This document shows positions 8,580 through 17,400 of a stretch of DNA of 64,000 bases, piece after piece. The stretch lies in NCBI GenBank assembly GCA_963756745.1, contig CAVWOU010000012.1:1-64000 (forward strand). The letters are read 5' to 3'. Both the position numbers and the translations under genes were made by a program. The stretch is from DASPWW01 sp963756745. Lineage in GTDB: Bacteria; Actinomycetota; Thermoleophilia; Solirubrobacterales; 70-9. Position 1 is the first letter of the stretch; the number at the start of each line of letters is the position of its first letter. The notes beneath the pieces are model-generated. The model was given only the letters and a program-made list of their open reading frames with translations, was not told the DNA's origin and did no database searches.

Positions 8580-9043
8580 GCAGGCGTGACCAGATCAAGC
8601 TGAGCGAGGGCGAGCAGCGCGAGCTGGTCGAGAACGAGCGCGTCGCGATCGTGTCGAGCCTCGGCCAGCGTGGGTGGCCGCACTCGATGCCCATGTGGTA
8701 TGTCCCGCGCGACGGTGAGATATGGACCTGGACCTACGCCAAGTCCCAGAAGGTGCAAAACCTGGAGCGGGACCCCCGTGCGACAGTTCTCGTCGAGACC
8801 GGCCATGAGTACACCGAGCTGAGGGGGGTGATGATCGAGGCCGAAGCCGAGATCCACCGTGATCTCGAGACCGTGTCCGCCTTCGGCAAGCAGCTCACAG
8901 TCCGGTACGCGGAGGGGATCGAATCGGTCGAGGGCGACGCCGCTGCCGCGCTCGAGGCGCAGGCGGCCAAGCGGGTCGCGATCCAGTTCCACCCCCGACG
9001 TACCGCGACGTGGGACCACCGCAAGCTGGGCGGCACCTACTAG
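8576..9043 (+). CDS. Pyridoxamine 5'-phosphate oxidase-like (PPOX) flavin/deazaflavin protein
   Basis: A 155-residue split beta-barrel protein. The segments VAIVSSLGQRGWPHSMPMWYV, TYAKSQKVQNLERDPRATVLVE and GVMIEAEAEI follow the order seen in PPOX/F420-dependent reductases. Such proteins bind FMN or F420 and reduce small molecules. GTG at 8576 overlaps the TetR stop (GTGA), giving translational coupling. A hairpin with 8-bp GC-rich arms (9046-9053 and 9069-9076) follows the stop. The substrate is unknown; the linked repressor suggests induction by a xenobiotic or metabolite. Confidence 0.8.
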   Translation: MSRRDQIKLSEGEQRELVENERVAIVSSLGQRGWPHSMPMWYVPRDGEIWTWTYAKSQKVQNLERDPRATVLVETGHEYTELRGVMIEAEAEIHRDLETVSAFGKQLTVRYAEGIESVEGDAAAALEAQAAKRVAIQFHPRRTATWDHRKLGGTY

Positions 9044-9045
9044 CG

Positions 9046-9076
9046 AGCGCGGGCGAGCCGCGGCGCCCCCCGCGCT
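9046..9076 (+). terminator. GC-rich hairpin after the PPOX gene
   Basis: AGCGCGGG (9046-9053) pairs with CCCGCGCT (9069-9076) across a 15-nt loop, 3 nt after the stop codon. No T-run follows, so it would be a weak or Rho-aided terminator, or a barrier between the TetR operon and the rhamnose operon. Confidence 0.3.
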
Positions 9077-9092
9077 AGCCTTCGCGCCGCTG

Positions 9093-10166
9093 ATGGAGAC
9101 GCTCAAGGGGCTGATCCTCTCCGGTGGGGCAGGCACGCGCCTGCGCCCGATCACCCATACCTCGGCGAAGCAGCTCGTGCCCGTCGCCAACAAGCCCGTG
9201 CTGTTCTACGGGATCGAGGCGCTCGTGCGGGCCGGCGTGACCGAGATCGGGATCGTGATCGCGCCCCAGACCGGCGACGAGATCCGCGACGCGGCGGGGG
9301 ACGGCTCGGCTTTCGGAGCGCGGATCTCATACATCACGCAGGACGAGCCGCGCGGGCTCGCCCACGCCGTGCTCACCGCGAGGGAGTTCCTCGCCGAGAC
9401 GCCGTTCGTGATGTACCTCGGCGACAACCTGCTCCGCGACGGGATCAGCGACCTCGTCGACGCCTTCCGCAACTCGGAGCCCGACGCGCTGATCCTCCTC
9501 ACCAGGGTGCCCGACCCGTCCGAGTTCGGGGTCGCGGAGCTCGACGGCGATCGCGTCGTCCGGCTGGTGGAGAAGCCGAAGGACCCGCCGAGCGACCTCG
9601 CGCTCGTCGGCGTGTACATGTTCGGGCCGGCGGTGTTCGAAGCCGCAGAGGCGATCAAGCCGTCGTGGCGCGACGAGCTCGAGATCACCGACGCGATCCA
9701 GGCCCTGATTGACGGCGGGAAGCGGGTGGAGTCGCGGCAGGTGCGCGGATGGTGGAAGGACACCGGCCACCTCGAGGACATGCTCGAGGCGAACCGGCTC
9801 GTGCTTGAGGACATCGAGCGACGGATCGACGGCGAGCTCGTCGACTCTCGGGTGGAGGGCCGCGTTGTCGTCGACGCGGGCGCGCGCCTCGAGCGCTCCC
9901 TCGTGCGTGGCCCGGCCGTGATTGGAGCCGACAGCCGCATCACCGACTCCTATATCGGGCCCAACACCTCGATCGCTCCGAACGTGGTCGTCAAGGGCTC
10001 CGAGGTCGAGCACTCGATCCTGCTCTCGGGATCAAGCGTCAGCGACCTGGGCGCGCGCATGGAGGCCAGCCTGCTGGGCCGCAACGCGATGCTCGCACGC
10101 GGCGACGGGCTCCCCAAGACCCTGAGGATGATCGTCGGCGACAACTCCGAGATCGCGATCCCGTGA
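9093..10166 (+). CDS. rmlA: Glucose-1-phosphate thymidylyltransferase (long form)
   Basis: A 357-residue nucleotidyltransferase that makes dTDP-glucose from dTTP and glucose-1-phosphate, the first step to dTDP-L-rhamnose. The N-terminal GGAGTRLRPITHTSAKQLVP signature, the metal-site segment YLGDNLL, and VEKPKDPPSDLALVGVYMF identify the family. The C-terminal third is a left-handed beta-helix of hexapeptide-like repeats (ERSLVRGPAVIGADSRITDS onward). This is the long RmlA type common in actinobacteria and archaea. The ATG at 9093 is preceded by TAGCCT at 9076-9081. It heads a tight rmlA-D-B-C run and overlaps rmlD by 4 bp. Confidence 0.93.
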   Translation: METLKGLILSGGAGTRLRPITHTSAKQLVPVANKPVLFYGIEALVRAGVTEIGIVIAPQTGDEIRDAAGDGSAFGARISYITQDEPRGLAHAVLTAREFLAETPFVMYLGDNLLRDGISDLVDAFRNSEPDALILLTRVPDPSEFGVAELDGDRVVRLVEKPKDPPSDLALVGVYMFGPAVFEAAEAIKPSWRDELEITDAIQALIDGGKRVESRQVRGWWKDTGHLEDMLEANRLVLEDIERRIDGELVDSRVEGRVVVDAGARLERSLVRGPAVIGADSRITDSYIGPNTSIAPNVVVKGSEVEHSILLSGSSVSDLGARMEASLLGRNAMLARGDGLPKTLRMIVGDNSEIAIP

Positions 10167-11020
10167 AGGTGCTGGTCACCGGGGCCGGCGGAATGCTCGG
10201 CCGCGACGTGGTCGCGGCGTGCGAGCGGCGGGGCGACGAGGTCGTGGCCCTCGCTCACGCCGAGCTCGACATCACCGACGGCCCCGCCGTCGACGAGGCC
10301 GTGGGCGAGCACCGACCCGACGCGATCGTCAACTGCGCGGCGTGGACCGACGTCGACAGTGCGGAGGAGCACGAAGCCGAGGCGACGCGGATCAACAGCG
10401 AGGCAGCCGGCGTCACCGCTGCGGCGGCAGCGGCGGTTGGCGCGAGCATCGTGCATCTATCGAGCGACTACGTCTTCGACGGGAAGAAGCGCTCCCCTTA
10501 TGTCGAGTCCGATCCGACGGGCCCGCTGTCCGCGTACGGCCGCTCGAAGCTCGCCGGAGAGACTTCGGTCGCCGTCGCGAACCCGAACCACGTCATCGTC
10601 CGGTCCTCGTGGCTGTTCGGCGTCGCGGGACGAAACTTCGTCGAGACGATGCTGCACCTGGCCGAGCAGCAGCCCGAGGTCCTCGTCGTGAGCGACCAGG
10701 TCGGCTGCCCCACTTACACGGGTCATCTCGCAACCGCGATCGCTCAACTCGCCGGGACCGAGGCGTACGGACTCCACCACGTCGCGGCGAGCGGCTCGTG
10801 CTCGTGGTTCGAGTTCGCGCAGGAGATCTTCGACCAGACCGACGTCGAGTGCCGCGTGATGGCGGCGACGACCGACATGCTCGCCCGCCCCGCGCCGCGA
10901 CCCGCGTACTCCGCGCTCGGGAGCAAGCGCCCCGACGCGATCGAGCTTCCCGAGTGGCGGCGGGGGCTGGCGGACTACCTCCGGGAGCGCCGCACGGCGC
11001 GAAGCGAGGCTGCCGCATGA
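10163..11020 (+). CDS. rmlD: dTDP-4-dehydrorhamnose reductase
   Basis: A 285-residue extended-SDR enzyme that reduces dTDP-4-dehydro-L-rhamnose to dTDP-L-rhamnose with NAD(P)H, the last step of the pathway. The Rossmann motif GAGGMLG is at the N-terminus and YGRSKLAGE carries the active-site Tyr and Lys. LSSDYVFDG, SWLFG and SDQVGCPTYTGHLA are typical RmlD landmarks. GTG at 10163 overlaps the rmlA stop and its own stop overlaps the rmlB ATG, so all are co-translated. Confidence 0.94.
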   Translation: MKVLVTGAGGMLGRDVVAACERRGDEVVALAHAELDITDGPAVDEAVGEHRPDAIVNCAAWTDVDSAEEHEAEATRINSEAAGVTAAAAAAVGASIVHLSSDYVFDGKKRSPYVESDPTGPLSAYGRSKLAGETSVAVANPNHVIVRSSWLFGVAGRNFVETMLHLAEQQPEVLVVSDQVGCPTYTGHLATAIAQLAGTEAYGLHHVAASGSCSWFEFAQEIFDQTDVECRVMAATTDMLARPAPRPAYSALGSKRPDAIELPEWRRGLADYLRERRTARSEAAA

Positions 11021-12018
11021 GGTTGCTCGTCACCGGCGGGGCCGGGTTCATCGGCTCGAACTACGTCCGCCACAGGCTGGCGTCCCATCCCGACGACGCT
11101 GTCGTGGTGCTCGACAAACTCACCTACGCGGGCCGGCGCGAGAACCTCGGCGGGCTTTCCGAGGAGCGGCTCGCCCTCGTCGAGGCCGACATCTCCGACC
11201 GGGACGCCGTTGCCTCCGCGATCGACGGCTGCGACGCGATCGTCAACTTTGCCGCCGAGTCGCACGTCGATCGCTCGATCACCTCGCCCGGCGAGTTCAT
11301 CACCACGGACGTGTTCGGCACATTCGTGCTCCTCGAGGCTGCGCGCGACGCCGGCATCCGGCACCTTCAGGTGTCCACCGACGAGGTCTACGGGTCGATC
11401 GAGGAGGGCTCGTTTACCGAGGACTCACCGATCGACCCTTCCTCGCCGTACTCCGCCTCGAAGGCGGGTGGGGATCTGATCGTGCGGGCGTTTCAGCGCA
11501 CGTACGGCGCCGACGCGCTGATCTGCCGTTCCTCGAACAACTACGGCCCGTTCCAGTATCCGGAGAAGCTGATCCCGCTGTGCATCCTCAACGCGCTCGC
11601 GGGTGACCCACTGCCGGTGTACGGGGACGGGCTCCAGGTCCGCAACTGGCTGTTCGTCGAGGACAACTGCGCCGCGATCGATGCCGTGCTCGAGCGCGGC
11701 GAGGCCGGCGAGCTCTACAACGCCGGTGGTCCGGATGAGCTGCCAAACATCGAGGTCGTGCGGGCGATCCTCGAGCTGACCGACCAGGACGAGTCGCTGA
11801 TCGAGTATGTGAGCGACCGTCCCGGGCACGACCGCCGTTACTCGCTCGCCTTCTCCGCCAAGCTCAGGTCGGTGGGATGGGAGCCGCGCGTGCGCTTTGG
11901 TCCGGGCCTCGCCCGGACGGTGGACTGGTATCGCGATAACGCCGCATGGTGGGCGCCAATCCGCTCGGGCGAGTACCGCGAGTACTACGAGCGCCAGTAC
12001 GGCCGCACCCTCGGCTGA
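11017..12018 (+). CDS. rmlB: dTDP-glucose 4,6-dehydratase
   Basis: A 333-residue NAD-dependent extended SDR that converts dTDP-glucose to dTDP-4-dehydro-6-deoxyglucose. TGGAGFIGSNYVRH binds NAD, the catalytic region reads STDEVYGS, and YSASKAGGD holds the YxxxK pair. RSSNNYGPFQYPEKLIP and VYGDGLQVRNWLFVEDNC are diagnostic of RmlB. The length is usual for the family. The ATG overlaps the rmlD stop (ATGA) and rmlC starts one base after its stop. Confidence 0.95.
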   Translation: MRLLVTGGAGFIGSNYVRHRLASHPDDAVVVLDKLTYAGRRENLGGLSEERLALVEADISDRDAVASAIDGCDAIVNFAAESHVDRSITSPGEFITTDVFGTFVLLEAARDAGIRHLQVSTDEVYGSIEEGSFTEDSPIDPSSPYSASKAGGDLIVRAFQRTYGADALICRSSNNYGPFQYPEKLIPLCILNALAGDPLPVYGDGLQVRNWLFVEDNCAAIDAVLERGEAGELYNAGGPDELPNIEVVRAILELTDQDESLIEYVSDRPGHDRRYSLAFSAKLRSVGWEPRVRFGPGLARTVDWYRDNAAWWAPIRSGEYREYYERQYGRTLG

Positions 12019-12019
12019 C

Positions 12020-12568
12020 GTGGCCGCGCGCCTGGAGACGGAGATCGACGGGCTCGTGCTGGTCGAGCCCGAGGTCCACGGAGACGAACGCGGTTTCCTC
12101 GTCGAGACGTTCCGCGACGACGCCTGGCGCGAGCTCGGGGTCGACGTCGAGTTTGTTCAGGAGAACCACTCGCGCTCGACGCGCAACACCCTCCGAGGCC
12201 TCCACTTCCAGACCTCGCCGGGCCAGGCGAAGCTCGTGCGGTGCCTGCGCGGACGGATCTGGGACGTCGCGGTGGATCTACGCCGCGACTCACCGACGTA
12301 CGGGAGATGGGACGGCCACGAGCTCGACGACGAGCGCCACCGCCAGTTCCTGGTTCCGGTCGGGTTCGCGCACGGGTTCTGCGTCCTCAGCGAAACCGCC
12401 GACGTCGCTTACAAGCTGTCGAGCTATTACGACCCCGACACGGAGTCGGGGATCGCGTGGGACGATCCCGGCGTCGCCGTCGAGTGGCCGGTCAGCCGGC
12501 CGCGGCTCTCCGAGCGCGATCGCACCGCGCCGCACCTGGCCGAGATCGCCGACGAGCTTCCCTGGTAG
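12020..12568 (+). CDS. rmlC: dTDP-4-dehydrorhamnose 3,5-epimerase
   Basis: A 182-residue cupin-type epimerase acting between RmlB and RmlD. The catalytic His is expected in LRGLHFQTSP and the active-site region continues with WDVAVDLRRDSPTYGRW. VPVGFAHGFCVLSETADVAYK and the Tyr-rich SSYYDP are typical. GTG at 12020 directly follows the rmlB stop. It completes the four-enzyme route, so rhamnose is probably built into a wall polymer or glycan here. No rhamnosyltransferase is adjacent in the same orientation. Confidence 0.93.
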   Translation: MAARLETEIDGLVLVEPEVHGDERGFLVETFRDDAWRELGVDVEFVQENHSRSTRNTLRGLHFQTSPGQAKLVRCLRGRIWDVAVDLRRDSPTYGRWDGHELDDERHRQFLVPVGFAHGFCVLSETADVAYKLSSYYDPDTESGIAWDDPGVAVEWPVSRPRLSERDRTAPHLAEIADELPW

Positions 12569-12581
12569 CGGCGGCCGACCC

Positions 12582-13319
12582 TTACCCGCGCGCGGCCGCT
12601 ACCAGCTCCGGGACCGTCGCGAAGCGGTAGCCCTCGGCGGAGAGCCGGCCCAGCACCTCGTCGGTCGCCGCGATCGAAGCGTCCCGGTCGTGTGCCGGGT
12701 CCTTGTGCGAGCCGTCATGGAGCAGGACGACGTCGCCGTCGCCTGCGCGGGTAGCGCGGCGCACCAGCTTTCGCGGGGTCGCGGTCCGGCGCCAGTCGTA
12801 GCAGGTGATCGACCACAGCAGCGGGACGTAGCCCTCCTCTCGTAGCACCCTCATCGTCGCGGGCCGGCGGCGGCCGTACGGTGGCCGCATCAGCGCCCGC
12901 CCGTCGACGCGCGACAGCTCGACGCCCGCGGACTCGACCGCGTCGGTGCAGCGGCGCAGCTCCTCGCGCAGCTGCGCCATCGTCCGCAGCGCCATCATCG
13001 GGTGGGTGTAGGTGTGGTTGCCGATCGCGTGCCCCGCCGCGGCCAGCTCGCGGATCAGCCCCGGCTCGCGCTCCGCCCAGCGACCGATCAGCAGGAACGT
13101 CGCCTTGGCGCCGTGGCGCTCCAGCACCTGCATCAGCCGCGGGGTCTCACGCGGGTTGGGGCCGTCGTCGTAGGTGAGGGCGATCACTCGGCCGCCATCG
13201 GGCTCGCGACAGATCGTGCGTCCGTACAGCTGCGATGTCGGGATCTGGCCGTGGTACCAGGCGAACGCGGCTCCGCCCATTGCCGCGGCGCCGAGTGCGC
13301 GTCGCGCGGCCGAGCTCAT
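12582..13319 (-). CDS. Polysaccharide deacetylase (NodB/CE4)
   Basis: A 245-residue CE4 enzyme, probably exported or membrane-tethered (hydrophobic stretch at residues about 7-20, start MSSAARRALGAAAMGGAAFA). Catalytic motif 1 is LTYDDGPN, motif 2 is the zinc pair HAIGNHTYTHP, motif 3 is RPPYG, and the late leucine/His motif is DVVLLHDGSHKD. Members remove acetyl groups from peptidoglycan, chitin-like or other GlcNAc polymers. It lies convergent to rmlC with a 13-bp gap. The glycosyltransferase gene sits 2 bp upstream on the same strand, suggesting a two-gene glycan operon. Confidence 0.9.
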   Translation of the reverse strand: MSSAARRALGAAAMGGAAFAWYHGQIPTSQLYGRTICREPDGGRVIALTYDDGPNPRETPRLMQVLERHGAKATFLLIGRWAEREPGLIRELAAAGHAIGNHTYTHPMMALRTMAQLREELRRCTDAVESAGVELSRVDGRALMRPPYGRRRPATMRVLREEGYVPLLWSITCYDWRRTATPRKLVRRATRAGDGDVVLLHDGSHKDPAHDRDASIAATDEVLGRLSAEGYRFATVPELVAAARG

Positions 13320-13321
13320 CG

Positions 13322-14425
13322 CTATAGCTTGCGCGCCGCGCGGCGAGCGCGGCGAAGCTCGCGCGGCTTCGCGGCCGCGGCGGCGGCGGCGCGCTCGGAG
13401 ATCGCCGCCAGGGTCCGCGCGTTGCCCTCCTGCTCGTAGCCGGCGAGCGCGGCCTCGAACTCCGCCAGCCGCGCGATGAAGCCTCCCAGCACCTCGGCGT
13501 CGACCTCGTCCGCACACAGCCCGTATCCGAGCCGCTCGACGTAGCGGGCGTTCATCAGCTGTTCGAACTGCCCGTGCAGCGGCACCGCGAGGATCGGCTT
13601 GCCGAGGTAGACCGCCTCGCTCAGCAGCGAGAAGCCGCCGCCGGCGATCACGCCGCGCGCGGTGCGCAGAGACTCGACGAAGTCCTCGCTCGAGCGCGGC
13701 CGCAGCTCGACGCATCCGTCGATCACGGCCTCGTCGGGCCCGCCGCGCATGCCGTACACGCGAGCCGGCGTCCCGACCGCGTGCAGCGCGTCGATCAGCT
13801 TCGGGTCGCCGCTCGAGTACACGACCAGGTGCTCGCCGCGCTCGCTGCACGCGGCGACGATCTCGGGCCGGATTATCGGCGGCACGAGCGTCGTCCCGCC
13901 CCGGGCCAGCGGCGGCTCGAAGAACGTCGTCACGATGTACTCGACAGCGCCGGGCACCATCGAGTGGGCGACCGCTCGCGCGAGCAGGTAGTCCTGCCGG
14001 TGCGCGCCGATGATCTCGTCGTCGTGGCGACAGCGGTCGAGCATGTTGATGTTGTCGACCGCGATCAGCGGGGTGCGCGTGCTGCGGGCGTAGACGCCGG
14101 CGAGCGGCTCGAAGTCGCTGATCACGACGTCGGGCTTCCACTCGTCGACCTCGCGCACCCAGCGCTTGACCGTGCCCGGCAGCTCATCGAACGCGTGCTG
14201 GACGTTCTGGCGCATGGTCGCCCACCGGTTGATCTCGCCCTCCTCCATCGCGAAGGTGGGGCCGAAGATCTCGTCGACGCGGGGGAGGCGCTCGCGCAGG
14301 TGCCGGTAGGCGGTGCCCGAGGCGACGACGCGGACGTCGTTGGAGTCGAGCAGCGAGCCGATCACGACCTCGGAGCGCGTCGCGTGCCCCATTCCCTCTC
14401 CGTTCACCCCGTACAGGATTCGCAT
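13322..14425 (-). CDS. Glycosyltransferase, MurG/GT28-like two-domain type
   Basis: A 367-residue GT-B protein. The N-terminal MRILYGVNGEGMGHATRS segment is the typical start of this group (undecaprenyl- or nucleotide-sugar-dependent transferases annotated as glycosyltransferase family protein). The donor-binding segment AGGGFSLLSEAVYLGKPILA is followed by HGQFEQLMNARYVERLGYG. A run of alanines and basic residues ends the protein. ATG at 14425 is chosen because homology starts there; a further ATG at 14440 is in frame. It lies upstream of the deacetylase and divergent from the helicase gene. The sugar and acceptor are unknown. Confidence 0.83.
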   Translation of the reverse strand: MRILYGVNGEGMGHATRSEVVIGSLLDSNDVRVVASGTAYRHLRERLPRVDEIFGPTFAMEEGEINRWATMRQNVQHAFDELPGTVKRWVREVDEWKPDVVISDFEPLAGVYARSTRTPLIAVDNINMLDRCRHDDEIIGAHRQDYLLARAVAHSMVPGAVEYIVTTFFEPPLARGGTTLVPPIIRPEIVAACSERGEHLVVYSSGDPKLIDALHAVGTPARVYGMRGGPDEAVIDGCVELRPRSSEDFVESLRTARGVIAGGGFSLLSEAVYLGKPILAVPLHGQFEQLMNARYVERLGYGLCADEVDAEVLGGFIARLAEFEAALAGYEQEGNARTLAAISERAAAAAAAKPRELRRARRAARKL

Positions 14426-14483
14426 CCGGCGCAGAAGCATCGCACGCGTCCGGCGGACCCGTAACATCGATGGGTTAGCCACC

Positions 14484-17400
14484 GTGGCATCCGCGACCGA
14501 GAAAAGCTCCCCGCTTGCGCCGTTCAGCGACGAGGTGCGACGCTGGTTCGACGCGTCGTTCGAGGCCCCCACGCCCGCGCAGGAGCGCGGCTGGCCCGCG
14601 ATCGCGTCGGGTGCAAACACGCTGATCTGCGCGCCGACGGGGTCGGGGAAGACCCTCGCCGCGTTCCTGTGGGGGATCGACCGGCTCGCCGCGGAGCCGG
14701 AGCGGCTGGGCCAGGGTGTCCGGCTCGTCTACATCTCCCCGTTGAAGGCGCTCTCGTATGACATCGAGCGAAACCTGCGCGCACCGCTGCGGGGAATCGG
14801 CGCCGAGATCAAGGTCGGGCTGCGGACCGGCGACACGCCCCAGCGGGAGCGCCAGGCGATGCGCCGCAAGCCACCCGACATCCTGATCACGACGCCGGAG
14901 TCGCTGTACCTGATCCTCACCTCGCAGGCGCGCGAGATGCTGACCGGGGTCGAGGCGGTGATCGTCGACGAGATTCATGCCGTCGCGCAGTCGAAGCGCG
15001 GGGCGCACCTCGCGCTGACGCTCGAGCGGCTCGAGGAGCTTGTCAGAAGAAACACCGACCCCGCCGCGCCCGGACGCGAAGCGGAGGACGCGGCGGGCAA
15101 TGGCAATGGATCTGTGCAGCGGATCGGGCTGTCCGCGACCCAGCGGCCGCTGGAGCGGATCGCGCAGTTCCTGGTCGGCCCCCGCCGCGAGTGCGAGATC
15201 GTCGACGCGGGTCGCAGCAAGGAGCTCGACCTCGAGATCCGCGTCCCGGTCGAGGACATGACCGAGCCGGACGCGTCGATCGAGAAGCGGCGCGACGGAG
15301 GCGACTCCGGCATCCCCGAGCCCACCGACGCGAACTTCGATGGAGCGACAAACCCGCGCTCGATCTGGCCCGCGATCTATCCCGAGCTGCTGAAGCTCGT
15401 CCGCGAGCACACCTCGACGATCATCTTCGTCAACAGCCGCCGCGGCGCCGAGCGACTCGCAAAGCGCCTCAACGAGCTCGCGAACGAGGAGGAGACGCAG
15501 GAGCTTCCACCGACCGAGCATGGGGGGCACGACTCCCCCTCCGGCGAGGAGACCCTCGAGATCGCCAGGGCTCACCACGGCTCGCTGGCGCACGAGGAGC
15601 GGGTGATCGTCGAGGAGCTTTTGAAGTCGGGGAAGCTCCCGTGCATCGTCGCCACCTCGTCGCTCGAGCTCGGGATCGACATGGGCGCGGTCGACCTCGT
15701 GATCCAGGTCGAGTCTCCGAAGTCGGTGACGCGTGGGCTGCAGCGGATCGGGCGCGCCGGCCACGGCCTCGGGGAGGTCTCCGTCGGGCGCATCTTCCCC
15801 AAGTTCCGGGGCGACCTGCTCGAGTGCGCGGTCGTCACGAAGCGGATGCGCGGAGGGGAGATCGAGGAGACGGTGATCCCGCGCAACCCGCTCGACGTCC
15901 TCGCGCAGCACCTGGTGTCGATGGCAGCGACCGACGAGTGGGAGATCGACGACATCGAGCGGCTCGTGACCTCCGCCGAGCCGTTCTCCGAGCTGTCGCG
16001 CGAGCAGCTCGAGAACGTGCTCGACATGCTCGACGGGCGCTATCCGTCCGAGCGCTTCGCGGAGCTGCGCCCGCGGCTGGCCTGGAACCGGGCGCAGGGC
16101 AGCGTGCGAGGCCGCAAGGGCGCACGCCAGCTCGCGGTCACGAACGCTGGGACGATCCCCGACCGCGGCCTGTACGGCGTGCACCTGCCCGACGGGCGCC
16201 GGGTCGGAGAGCTTGACGAGGAGATGGTGTACGAGGCGCGCCCCGGCCAGACATTCCTGCTCGGGGCGACGACATGGCGGATCGAGGAGATCACCCGCGA
16301 CCGCGTGATCGTCACACCGGCCCCGGGGACACCGGGCGCGGTTCCGTTCTGGCGCGGCGACGGCGTCGGTCGCCCCGCCGAGCTCGGCCGGGCGATCGGG
16401 GCGTTCGCGCGCGAGGCGGTCTCGGCGAAGCCGGGCGAGTTGGCGAAGGAGTTCGACCTCGACCGGCGCGCGGCCACGAACCTCGTCGCCTACCTGCGCG
16501 AGCAGCAGGCGGCGACGCGAGTCGTCCCGTCCGACGAGACGATCGTGGTCGAGCGGTTTCGCGACGAGATCGGCGACTGGCGACTGTGCGTGCTGTCGCC
16601 GTGGGGCGGGCGCGTCCACGCCGCTTGGGGACTCGCGCTCGCCGCCCGGATCCGCGACGAGCACGACCTCGAGGCCGACGCGATCTGGTCGGACGACGGG
16701 ATCGTGGTCCACCTCCCCGACGCCGACGAGCCGCCGCCGTCCGACATGATCCTGATCGAGCCCGACGAGCTCGAGGACCTCGTCGTCGGCGAGCTGTCCG
16801 GATCGGCGCTGTTCGGTTCCCGCTTCCGCGAGAACGCCGCCCGAGCGTTGCTCCTCCCGCGCGCCTACCCCGGCAAGCGCACCCCGCTGTGGCAGCAGCG
16901 CCTCAAGTCCCAGAGCCTGCTCGAGGTCGCCCGCGACTTTCCGCGCTTCCCGCTCGTGCTCGAGACCTACCGCGAGTGCCTGCGGGACGTTCTCGACCTA
17001 CCCGCGCTCGAGCGCCTGCTGCGCGACCTCGCCGCGCGGCGGATCTCGCTGGTCGAGGTGGAAACGTCGACAGCGTCGCCCTTCGCCTCCTCGCTCCTTT
17101 TCGACTACGTGGCCACGTACATGTACGAGGGCGATACGCCCAACGCCGAGCGGCGCGCCGCCGCGCTCGCGCTCGACCGCGAGTTGCTCCGCGAGCTGCT
17201 GGGTCAGGACGAGCTCCGCGAGCTGATCGACCCCGAGGCGCTCGTCGAGGTCGAGGACTCGCTCCAGCACCGCGCCGAGCTGGCCCGGGCGCGCGACCGC
17301 GACGCGCTTCACCAGATCCTGCGCCGCGTCGGCGACCTGACAGAGGACCAGTGCGAGGAGCGCGTCGCCGAGGGCTACTCGGCTGGATCGATGCTCACCA

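Noticed and set aside
9046..9076. The hairpin after the PPOX gene as a strong terminator
   Set aside because: There is no T-run and the loop is 15 nt, so I list it only at low confidence.
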